Shown: in pieces, positions 27,712 through 35,400 of the stretch | How positions within the stretch are numbered: position 1 is the first letter of the stretch | How the letters are laid out: the number at the start of each line of letters is the position of its first letter | Assembly (NCBI GenBank): GCA_020633955.1 | Contig: JACKCP010000003.1 | Location: forward strand, 62,001-126,000 | Reading direction: 5' to 3' | DNA from: Desulfobacteraceae bacterium | GTDB taxonomy: Bacteria; Desulfobacterota; Desulfobacteria; Desulfobacterales; JACKCP01 | Length of the DNA stretch: 64,000 bases | Program-made: the position numbers and the translations under genes | Notes under the pieces: generated by a model | Told to the model about the DNA's origin: nothing | Seen by the model: only the letters and a program-made list of their open reading frames with translations | Databases searched by the model: none

Positions 27712-28389
27712 ATGCCAAGATCAGCCAGATTAACCGATTCTGAAAATCCAACAATCTATCATGTAATGTCAAGAACAGCACTGGACGGATTTCCAATGGG
27801 AGCATCAGAAAAAGATTATCTTCTGAATCTTATTCAGGCTTTTTCATCATTATATTTTGCAGAAATTCTTGGTTTTACAATTTTAGACAATCATTTTCAC
27901 ATAGCAGTAAAAATGCATCCTGCAGATTATGTAAATGATGATGAGCTGATGAAAAGACTTAAAAACTTTTATGGTAAAGACCGTGAATTTTTACAATCCG
28001 ATTTTCCAGCAATTAGAAAAAAGTTATCAGATCTTTCCAGTTTCATGAAAGACATCAAACAGAATTTTACCAGGTGGTACAATAAATGCCACAACAGGCA
28101 CGGTTTTTTCTGGGGTGGAAGATTTAAAAGCGTAATTGTGGAAAAAGGGGAAACTTTAATAAATCTGCTGGCATACATTGATCTTAATTCAATTCGAGCC
28201 GGAATAGTTGAAAAACCTGAAGAATACAGATGGTCATCAATTGGATATCATGCTCAGACAGGAAACAGAAACAACTGGCTTTCAACAGATTTTGGCCTTG
28301 ATGAATGGGGTGATTTCACTGATAAAGAAAAAATTGTCTTGTACCGCCAGTTTGTTTATGAAGTTGGTGCTGTAGGCGAAAAAGGGTAA
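27712..28389 (+). CDS. REP-associated tyrosine transposase (Y1/HUH family)
   Basis: The product is 225 aa. The single-strand nuclease core is complete. HVMSRTALDGFP and GFTILDNHFHIAV contain the His-hydrophobe-His metal motif, FTRWYNKCHNRHG contains the candidate catalytic Tyr, and FWGGRFKSVIV and LLAYIDLNSIRAGIV follow, as in RAYT proteins. AGGAAAACCCC precedes the ATG. The frame ends at a TAA in GAAAAAGGGTAATCC, while the rest of the family C-terminus continues in another frame to 28622. The protein is therefore probably truncated by a frameshift, and activity is doubtful. Confidence 0.85.
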   Translation: MPRSARLTDSENPTIYHVMSRTALDGFPMGASEKDYLLNLIQAFSSLYFAEILGFTILDNHFHIAVKMHPADYVNDDELMKRLKNFYGKDREFLQSDFPAIRKKLSDLSSFMKDIKQNFTRWYNKCHNRHGFFWGGRFKSVIVEKGETLINLLAYIDLNSIRAGIVEKPEEYRWSSIGYHAQTGNRNNWLSTDFGLDEWGDFTDKEKIVLYRQFVYEVGAVGEKG

Positions 28390-28622
28390 TCCCTGCAAAA
28401 GTTGTGGAATCAGGAAAGAAAAATAAATACAGATATTCAACTGTGGAAAGATTCCGCCTTAGAACAAGATGGTTTACAGACAGCGGAATAATTGGAAGTA
28501 GGGAGTTTGTGGCATCAAAACAGAAATTTTTCAAAGGTGTGCTTAACAAAGATAAGCCAAGTACCTGGCCTGTTTGCGGACTTGAGAGCTTTTTTTCTTT
28601 AAAGCGTTTGTCTGAAGGGTAA
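28390..28622 (+). pseudogene. Frameshifted C-terminal part of the RAYT transposase
   Basis: In the frame shifted relative to the upstream gene, the sequence reads RYSTVERFRLRTRWFTDSG, then GSREFVASKQKFF and ends SFFSLKRLSEG. This is the conserved C-terminal pattern of RAYTs (R-WFTDG-IGS-EFV...LRL). The break lies in a run of five A and three G near 28378-28387. The same 3' segment is also recognisable in decayed units 1 and 2, so the ancestral gene was about 300 codons. Confidence 0.75.
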
Positions 28623-28772
28623 GTTTTTGCCTGAAAATAATCAACGTTGACTTAATTTTTAAGTAAAAAAATAAATGAGACAGGCACAATAATATTTTTA
28701 TTCGTATCTGATCCTTTGGAAATTTTTGTTGCCAACTTTCCTGACACGGTTGTTTTTTTCATCTCTCGAGGG

Positions 28773-28800
28773 TTGACTTTAGTATCATTAATGATATTAT
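28773..28800 (+). promoter_or_regulatory. hicAB promoter with 14-bp palindromic operator candidate
   Basis: TTGACT (28773-28778) and TATTAT (28795-28800) are separated by 16 bases. Between and overlapping them is TATCATTAATGATA (28783-28796), a perfect palindrome, well placed for an autorepressor such as HicB. The -10 box ends six bases before the hicA ATG, so the transcript probably starts at or next to that codon. Confidence 0.6.
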
Positions 28801-28806
28801 AAAAAT

Positions 28807-29067
28807 ATGAAAAACATAGAGCAGAAATTAAAACAATTTAAAAATAATCCTAAAGATGTAAAGTTTTCTGAGCTATGCAATATATGTGATTTTTACTTTG
28901 GGGAACCGAGACAATCAGGCTCAAGTCACAGAGTTTATAAAACACCCTGGAGAGGAGATCCCAGGGTAAATATTCAAAACTTTAAAGGAAAAGCCAAAGC
29001 TTATCAAGTAAAGCAAGTTTTAAATGCCATTGAAAGATTGGAGGTCGAAAATGCCAATAAAAAATGA
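28807..29067 (+). CDS. hicA: HicA-family mRNA interferase toxin
   Basis: The product is 86 aa, slightly longer than common HicA. It has the pattern FSELCNICDFYFGEPRQSGSSH then RVYKTP, with His in the GSSHRVY position where HicA has its catalytic His. The tail KAYQVKQVLNAIERLE matches the family's last helix. HicA cleaves mRNA and is neutralised by HicB. There is no ribosome site ahead of the ATG, which fits a leaderless message. It overlaps hicB by 17 bases and lies just beyond a REP-like motif in the accessory region. Confidence 0.82.
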   Translation: MKNIEQKLKQFKNNPKDVKFSELCNICDFYFGEPRQSGSSHRVYKTPWRGDPRVNIQNFKGKAKAYQVKQVLNAIERLEVENANKK

Positions 29068-29380
29068 TCATTATACATACAGAGTTACATGGTCGGCGGA
29101 AGATGAAGAATACATCGGTTTGTGTGCTGAGTTTCCAAGTCTTAGCTGGTTGGATAGTACTCCAGAAGCTGCACTAAAAGGTATTCGTGATATTGTTGCA
29201 GAAGTAGTTGAGGATATGGAAGCCAACAGAGAAAAAATTCCTGAACCAATATCAACTAAAAATTACAGTGGTAAATTTATGGTTAGAATTCCACCTGAAA
29301 TTCACCGTTCGCTTGCAATAAAAGCTGCTGAAGCAGGAGTTAGTCTTAATAGACTCGCAAGCTCTAAGCTTAGTCAATAA
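29051..29380 (+). CDS. hicB: HicB-family antitoxin
   Basis: The product is 109 aa. The N-terminal HicB fold has YTYRVTWSAEDEEYIGLCAE, then FPSLSWLDSTPEAAL. The C-terminus (about residues 77-107) has FMVRIPPEIHRSLAIKAAE and SLNRLASSKLS, a ribbon-helix-helix DNA-binding part. It should bind HicA and repress its own promoter. I place the start at ATG 29051 because GGAGG lies eight bases ahead; the frame is open from 29024. Overlap with hicA supports coupling. Confidence 0.85.
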   Translation: MPIKNDHYTYRVTWSAEDEEYIGLCAEFPSLSWLDSTPEAALKGIRDIVAEVVEDMEANREKIPEPISTKNYSGKFMVRIPPEIHRSLAIKAAEAGVSLNRLASSKLSQ

Positions 29381-29397
29381 CAAAAACAAACACCAAA

Positions 29398-29412
29398 GGG
29401 GACAGGCACAAA
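29398..29412 (+). repeat. Solo GGGGACAGGCACA REP-like motif
   Basis: GGGGACAGGCACAAA follows hicB by 17 bases. It has the same sequence and orientation as the motifs around the RAYT units but no adjacent transposase. After it comes ATCATTGCTGG, like ATCATTGCAGA at 27641, so more than the core motif is shared. Confidence 0.6.
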
Positions 29413-29510
29413 AATCATTGCTGGCTTTGAAAGTCTGAAGCTTTTTTCAAACTTCGGGTAACACTATTTATGCATGTTAATTAAAAAGTCAAAGATCGGA
29501 CTTGAGTAAA

Positions 29511-30203
29511 ATGAAGAAAAAAATAGGAATAGCAGGAGGGTTGAGTCCTGAATCAACTGTAAGCTACTATCTTTATATTACAAGAACTTACGCTGAAATG
29601 TTTGGAAACTATGATTATCCTGAAATTATTATTTATAGTGTAAATCTGGAAAATTATCATAAATGGAGAAGCATAAACAGATGGGATCTTATTATTGAAG
29701 ATCTTGTTTCCTGTTTTAATAATCTTAAAAAAGCAGGGGCAGATTTTGGACTGATTGCAACTAATACAATGCACAAGGTATATGATCAGGTTGCAGAACT
29801 TATTGATATGCCATTAATAAACATTATCGATGAAACTGCAAAAAAAGCCAGAGATCTGAACATCAGCACTCTTGGCCTTATCGGCACAAAATATACAATG
29901 GGTGACGGTTTCTATCAGAACAGATTGTCCGGTTTTAAGATAAAGACTCTTGTGCCGGATTTGGAGCAGCAGGAAACTGTTCACAGAATAATAGTTGAAG
30001 AACTTGTAAGAGGCTGTTTTCTTAAAGAATCGAAAAAGAGATATATCGATATAATTGAAGGATTAATTTCAAGGGGTGCAGATGGCATTATACTGGGATG
30101 TACGGAAATACCTTTGTTAATAAAGCAGGAAGATTTTAAGATTAAACTTTTTGATACGGCAGAGATTCATGCTGATGCCGCACTTCAGGCAGCAATAAAA
30201 TAA
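29511..30203 (+). CDS. Aspartate/glutamate racemase family protein (YgeA/RacX-like)
   Basis: About 230 aa in the cytoplasm. GIAGGLSPESTVSYY begins the first lobe and GADGIILGCTEIPLLI carries the second catalytic Cys. The first catalytic position is ATNTMHKV, with Thr instead of the usual Cys. This Thr/Cys pair is the YgeA (L-Asp/Glu-specific) type, which supports racemisation of acidic or broader amino acids by a cofactor-free mechanism. I prefer ATG 29511 to TTG 29502, with GGA nine bases upstream. Its substrate is open. Confidence 0.82.
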   Translation: MKKKIGIAGGLSPESTVSYYLYITRTYAEMFGNYDYPEIIIYSVNLENYHKWRSINRWDLIIEDLVSCFNNLKKAGADFGLIATNTMHKVYDQVAELIDMPLINIIDETAKKARDLNISTLGLIGTKYTMGDGFYQNRLSGFKIKTLVPDLEQQETVHRIIVEELVRGCFLKESKKRYIDIIEGLISRGADGIILGCTEIPLLIKQEDFKIKLFDTAEIHADAALQAAIK

Positions 30204-30223
30204 ATACAAAAGAGAGGACATCC

Positions 30224-30589
30224 TTGATATCTTCCGGCAAAATATCTCTGGCTGATAAATTATTGAAAGAAGTGTTTTACAACGATTCAAATCACAATAA
30301 AGAGCTTGCCGAGTTATCTGCTTTATTTATTAAAAGAGAATATCCCCGTAAACAGACTCTTATCAGTGCTAGGGTATTCTCCGGCTTTATTATACAGATA
30401 AAGACGGAAGAGAATTTAAAAGGAATAAAGGGGACAGGCACAATAATATTCTTGGAGCCGAAAAAACAAAGGAAATTTCTGCAAAAATGGGAAGAGCCGG
30501 AGCTGTCGGAGAAAGAAGTATTGGATTTCCCGATGCAGGAGCATATGCACTTGGGGTTATTTTTACTGAAATTGCAGAGTCTTTAAAAT
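30224..30589 (+). pseudogene. Broken gene with a REP-like motif inside; DhaL-like C-terminal remnant
   Basis: The 120-codon frame starting at TTG 30224 contains GGGGACAGGCACAATAAT at 30430-30447. In another frame across and beyond the motif, the DNA reads YYTDKDGREF, then ILGAEKTKEISAKMGRAGA and VGERSIGFPDAGAYALGVI, ending at TAA 30587-30589. The GRAGAVGERSIG-type piece resembles the ADP-binding end of dihydroxyacetone-kinase subunit L. The upstream piece is unassigned. The mix of frames and the embedded motif mark a decayed gene. Confidence 0.5.
30430..30447 (+). repeat. REP-like motif inside a decayed gene
   Basis: GGGGACAGGCACAATAAT, identical in its core to the copies flanking RAYT unit 3 and in the same orientation. 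It lies within a former coding region. Confidence 0.6.
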
Positions 30590-30653
30590 AAAATATCTTT
30601 AAAAACGGGCTTTGTATATGTACAAAGAATGAAAAAAGGAGCAGTAGAATTAT

Positions 30654-30920
30654 ATGCCAAAGTACAAAGTTATATTTGAATCAAAAGAGGAAATCTACGG
30701 TGTCGTCCCCAGAGCTGGGGATTGGGTACAATATTCAAGTGTTTTAACAGTTAAGGATGGTGGTCAAAAACCGGTTTCCCTTGAAATGACGTTTGTTCCA
30801 CCACACCCTTTTATCTGCAATATGCCTGACACTCACTCTATAAAGGCTGAGAGCATTACAGTTGCTTACGCCAAAGTGATAAAGTTTTTTAGTAAGTTCG
30901 GTATTGAATTTAAAAACTGA
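30654..30920 (+). CDS. Small hypothetical protein, 88 aa
   Basis: It begins MPKYKVIFESKEEIYGVV and contains FVPPHPFICNMPDTHS. No signal peptide or helix-turn-helix is evident. It starts behind AAAAAGGAGCAG. Just past its stop, a different frame reads KTDLDGKVLFDIDDIDPG to about 30983, so the gene may once have been longer and been frameshifted. Function unknown. Confidence 0.5.
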   Translation: MPKYKVIFESKEEIYGVVPRAGDWVQYSSVLTVKDGGQKPVSLEMTFVPPHPFICNMPDTHSIKAESITVAYAKVIKFFSKFGIEFKN

Positions 30921-31041
30921 TTTGGATGGCAAAGTTCTGTTTGATATTGACGATATCGATCCGGGTACCCCCCTTTTTTATTGAATATTCATATTATTTG
31001 ATTTATCAACGGAATCTGTTTTTGAAAAAATAATTAATAAT

Positions 31042-31092
31042 GCCAAATCAGAGATATAAATAAGAACACGCAACATTTCTGATTTGGCTTTT
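31042..31092 (+). terminator. Hairpin between small gene and GNAT gene
   Basis: GCCAAATCAGA (31042-31052) and TCTGATTTGGC (31078-31088) form a perfect 11-bp stem with a 25-base loop, followed by TTTT. A plausible terminator for the preceding small gene. Confidence 0.5.
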
Positions 31093-31118
31093 GACTCAAT
31101 AAAAAAAGCAGGAATAAA

Positions 31119-31676
31119 ATGCAGATTAAAATTGCCGGACTTTCAGATATTGAAGAAACACTTAAGCTCCATTACAAATATCAAATAGATTCAATAAAAG
31201 AAGAAGATAAAAATGACGGTTTTGTAACAACACCATTTACCAAAGATCAGCTGACAGATTTAATTATAAAAGAACAGGGTCTTTTCATAGCAGAGCAAAA
31301 CAATCAGGTTTATGCATATGTTATGGCGGCATCATGGCAGTTTTGGTCTGCATGGCCTCTTTTTCAGTTTATGATAAAAGATCTTCCCTCGCTTAAATAT
31401 CAGGGATATACATTAAGCACTGAAAATTCATATCAATACGGTCCTGTATGTATAGATAAAAGCCTCAGGGGAACCGGACTGTTAAACGAAATTTTTGATT
31501 TTGCAAAAAATGAAATGGCAAAAAGATATCCTGTATTAGTAACATTTGTGAATAAAATCAATCCAAGATCATATGCTGCTCATTCTAAAAAACTTGGGCT
31601 TGATGTAATACAGGAATTTGAATTCAATAATAATTTTTATTATGAAATGGCGTGTCTTACATCAAAAGAAAAATAG
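31119..31676 (+). CDS. GNAT-family N-acetyltransferase
   Basis: The product is 185 aa. The fold shows the N-terminal IAGLSDIEETLKLHYKYQ, the central strand GLFIAEQNNQVYAYVMAAS, and YQYGPVCIDKSLRGTGLLNE, with the acetyl-CoA loop R-G-T-G at the expected place. The end is MAKRYPVLVTFVNKINPRS plus a β-bulge strand. The acceptor substrate is unknown. A stretch matching its first 40 bases recurs, decayed, at 36094-36133. Confidence 0.78.
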   Translation: MQIKIAGLSDIEETLKLHYKYQIDSIKEEDKNDGFVTTPFTKDQLTDLIIKEQGLFIAEQNNQVYAYVMAASWQFWSAWPLFQFMIKDLPSLKYQGYTLSTENSYQYGPVCIDKSLRGTGLLNEIFDFAKNEMAKRYPVLVTFVNKINPRSYAAHSKKLGLDVIQEFEFNNNFYYEMACLTSKEK

Positions 31677-32040
31677 CTTACAATATAAATAAACCAACAA
31701 AAATCATGCACAGACAGAAAGCAGATAAAGAGCCTTTTCTATTTCCAGAAAGGTTGAAGTCCCAGGCGGTTTAATTTATCTGCTTTACCCTTTAGTATTA
31801 AAGATCTTTGATGCAGGTCATAAGTTTTTTAAATCGGTTTGCTTCTGAGAGATTCATAGTGTAATATCCTTTTTTAAATTTTTATAAAATTACGGATTTA
31901 AAAAGATTATACTCTATTTGTTTTTTCTGCCGCTCCTTAGCTCAGTGTTAGCTGTCAAATCAAAAAAGGGATTTTCAAAATCAAAAAGTTTGATGTTTTT
32001 TTAATAAAGAAATTACACACCCTATGGAGAATAAAAATAT
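31677..32040. other. 364-bp gap without a gene
   Basis: No supported coding sequence. A tRNA-like scrap (CTCCTTAGCTCAGTGTTAGC near 31934) has no matching 3' half. The region lies between the GNAT gene and the small membrane protein in the accessory segment. Confidence 0.35.
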
Positions 32041-32379
32041 ATGTTTGATTTCATAATAGCGCCTGTTGGAATTGGGATTATTGTTCTGTTAGCAGTAATA
32101 ATCAATACTAAGAATTTTATAAAAGGAATTATCCTTGGGGGACTGGGAATAGTTTTAGCATTTATTTTTCAGGTATCGATATTTTTCACATCTACTAGCG
32201 GAGAAAACTATGCAAAACAAACCTGGAATATAATATATGATGCTAATGAGCCTGGTTTTTTTACTGTTCTATTTGCCTTTGTAATACCTGGATTAGTTAT
32301 CATAACAGGCTTTTTTGCCTTATATAAGGTACAAAAAGAAGAAAAAAAAGCTAACCATCAAATCAATTCTGACGATTAG
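32041..32379 (+). CDS. Small membrane protein, 112 aa
   Basis: Three hydrophobic segments are visible (about residues 3-21, 31-51 and 76-98), then a basic tail KVQKEEKKANHQ. There is no recognisable family motif. The start is preceded by TATGGAGAATAAAAATAT, so GGAG is about nine bases upstream. It lies 39 bases before the large hybrid kinase and may be co-transcribed with it. Function unknown. Confidence 0.6.
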   Translation: MFDFIIAPVGIGIIVLLAVIINTKNFIKGIILGGLGIVLAFIFQVSIFFTSTSGENYAKQTWNIIYDANEPGFFTVLFAFVIPGLVIITGFFALYKVQKEEKKANHQINSDD

Positions 32380-32418
32380 TTGAATTAAAAACAGAGTATC
32401 CGATAAGAGGTGATTTCC

Positions 32419-35400
32419 ATGACTGACTTGAGATCCAGGCTTCAATGCTTTTTGTTAGCTTTGCTTATTTTAGCTCTGCCTTCGGCTGAAGACAGTTACG
32501 GAGAATCCAGCCCTGTGCAGAAATTCAGGGTGGGTGTATATGAAAACCCTCCAAAGGTTTATACCAACAACGCAGGTGAAGCAGCAGGAATCTTTCCGGA
32601 AATACTTAAGGTCATAGCTGATCGCGAAAAATGGGAACTGGAATTTGTATCATGCTCCTGGAACGACTGCTTGGAGCGTTTGGAAAGCGGTGAATTGGAT
32701 ATCATGATGGACATCGCCTACTTAAAAAAAAGGGGCCAAAAATTCTATTTTTCTCAAGAAAGTGTCTTTTTGAACTGGGCCACTATTTATACCAATAAGG
32801 GTTTTATGGCCAACTCTCTTTTTGATCTCAATGGACGAACAATAGCAACGGTTAAGGGAGATATTCATACAGTTGGAGAAGATGGTATTGAACACCTGAT
32901 TTCAAAATTTGAGCTGGATACCAAAATTATCCCTGTTACCAGCTATCATGAGGTTCTGACAATGGTTGAGGACGGCAGAGCCGACGCCGGCGTGGTTAAC
33001 AGGCTCTTCGGAGCCTTGACCGAAGGGGAATATGAGATCGGCAAGACACCCATTGTTTTCAATCCGGTGCATCTTAAATTCGCCTTTCCAAAAAGAAAGA
33101 AATACATTGGCATTGCAAAAAATATAGACAAACATATCAGACAATTAAAGTCAGATCCTGACTCTATTTTCCATAAAATAATCAATTCGTATCTTGCAGG
33201 TGTTGGTTTCGATCTGACCTTGCACAGGGAAATGCAATCGATTCCCCTCACCGAAAAAGAAAGAGAATGGCTTGCCAGGCACAAAGTTATCCGTCTGGGA
33301 GTCGACAAAGGATATGCGCCCTACAGTTTCAGAAATGAATCTGGCGTCTACCAGGGAATTGCTGTCGACACCATAAATCTCATAGCCAAGTATCTGGATG
33401 TGGAAATAGATATCGTCGATGGGCTGGATTGGCCTGAAATCATAGATTATGCCAGTAAGAAAAAAATTGATGCAATTCTGACAGCCGTGGCTAGTCCGGA
33501 GAGAAGAGAGTCTTTTAACTTTACAAATATTTATTTACCAACGCCACTGGTGATAATGACAAAACAGGGCTATGAGGAGATACAAGGTCCGGAGGATCTC
33601 AATGGTAAGAAGGTCGCCCTGGTAAAGGGTTATTATTCGGCTGATATAACATTGCAAGACCATCCCGATATTATCCCGGTAATGGTCCAAACGCCCTTAG
33701 ACGGATTAACAGCCGTATCTACAGGCCTGGCTGACTGCTACATTGGTGTCCTTGGTGTGTGTGATTATATATCCAGGGTAAATGGGATAAGCAATCTCAA
33801 GATCGCTGCTCGCTATAATATGCTGATGTATGGCGAGAGTGTCGCCACTCGGAAAGATTGGCCTGAACTTGCAAAAATTCTGGATAAAGCACTGAGTGCG
33901 ATCACTGAGAAAAAGCGGCTTGAACTTCACCAGGCATGGATTTCAGCACTCGCCTCGCTGGAAGGCCCGGCTCTGCTTCAGCAGAAAAATGCCCTCACCG
34001 CCGAGGAGACCGCCTGGGTCAAAGAGCACCGTGAGATCTTGCTGGGCGTTGACCCTGAATTTGCACCCTTCGAGTTTATTGATGAGACCGGGCAATATAC
34101 AGGAATTGTTCCTGAGTATTTTCACATTTTGGAGCAACGGATTGGGTTGAAGTTCAAAGTGGCTCCCGGGTTGTCCTGGAAGGAGGCTTTGGAACAGACC
34201 AGGCAGTGCAAAATCGACATGCTGCCATGTGTTGGTAAGACAGCGGAACGACAGGAGTTTCTCCTCTTTTCAAAACCCTATATGCATTATCAGCGGGTTA
34301 TTATAACCCGGACGGGCACTCCGTTTATTTCTTCCATAGACGACATTAAAGGAATGAAGGTCGCTGTTCAAAATGAAACCTCTCATGAAGGCTTTTTACT
34401 GGACAATACAAAGATTCAACCAACCTTGTATCCAACGTTACAAGAGACATTGAGAGCTGTTTCAGAGGGGAGAGCCGATGCAATGATCGGCAACCTCTCT
34501 TCCTCTATCTTTTGGATACGAAAGGAGCATCTTACAAATTTAAAGATTGCGGGACCGGTGAGCTATGCATCGGAAGAGCTTCACTTTGCAGTTCGCAAAA
34601 ATCTGCCGGAACTGGTCGCAATAGTAGAAAAAGGACTTGCATCATTGACCTCGTTGAAACAAAAAGACATACGGGAAAAGTGGGTCAATGTCGACTACGA
34701 GCCAGGTCTCGATCCAGGCAGGATACTTATTTATTTTCTTATATTCTTTGCCTTAGTCTCTGTGACTATTGGCCTTTTTTTGTTGTGGAACTATCGACTG
34801 AAAAATGAAATAGCCAAACGGACCTCTGAGCTTGAGAAAACCAACCGTCAACTCGTTAATGAGATTCAGGGTAGAGAGATAGCTGAAGCTGAAAGAATGG
34901 AAATGCAGGTGCAACTATTTCAGGCTAAAAAGATAGAATCAATCGGCACGCTTGCAGGCGGAATCGCCCATGACTTTAACAACATCCTCTCAGCAATTAT
35001 AGGATACACAGAAATTTCTCTGGATGATGTTGCAAAAGGCTCGAAAATTGAAAAAAATTTGCAACAAGTGCATAAGGCAGGGCAAAGGGCCAAAGATTTA
35101 GTAAAACAAATTTTGACGATTGCAAGGAAATCCGATGAAGAAATCAAACCTATACCTATAAAGCCTATCGCAAAAGAAGCGCTGAAATTTATAAGATCTT
35201 CCATCCCGGTTACAATTGAAATACAACAAAATATAGCAAGTGAATCATCAATCATGGGAAATTCAACCCAGTTTCACCAGATTTTAATGAACCTATGTAC
35301 AAATGCAGCGCATGCAATGGAAGAAAACGGCGGTTTACTGAAAGTTGTCCTGATTGATCTTAAAATTGAAAAACATGAGACAATTCAGGGACAGAATTTG

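Larger units (their letters stand above)
27624..28693 (+). mobile_element. Near-intact RAYT unit 3 with flanking REP-like motifs
   Basis: The unit runs from GGGGACAGGCACAATAA (27624-27640) through the transposase (27712-28622, one frameshift) to GAGACAGGCACAATAAT (28677-28693). All motif copies point the same way. REP-associated tyrosine transposases (TnpA_REP, Y1_Tnp) are known to work with such short repeats. This unit is the likely parent, or a sibling, of units 1 and 2. Confidence 0.75.

Noticed and set aside
28372..28390. Programmed -1 frameshift in the RAYT gene
   Set aside because: The zero-frame codons GAA AAA GGG do not form a classical slippery heptamer, and unit 1 reads through with different base counts, so a plain mutation is simpler.
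25677..30447. CRISPR array made of the repeated motif
   Set aside because: The motif copies are irregularly spaced, from about 40 to over 1,000 bases, and separated by genes, with no spacer pattern or cas genes.
31930..31960. tRNA-like stretch CTCCTTAGCTCAGTGTTAGC
   Set aside because: It resembles the 5' acceptor and D-arm of a tRNA, but no anticodon or T-arm follows within 100 bases.
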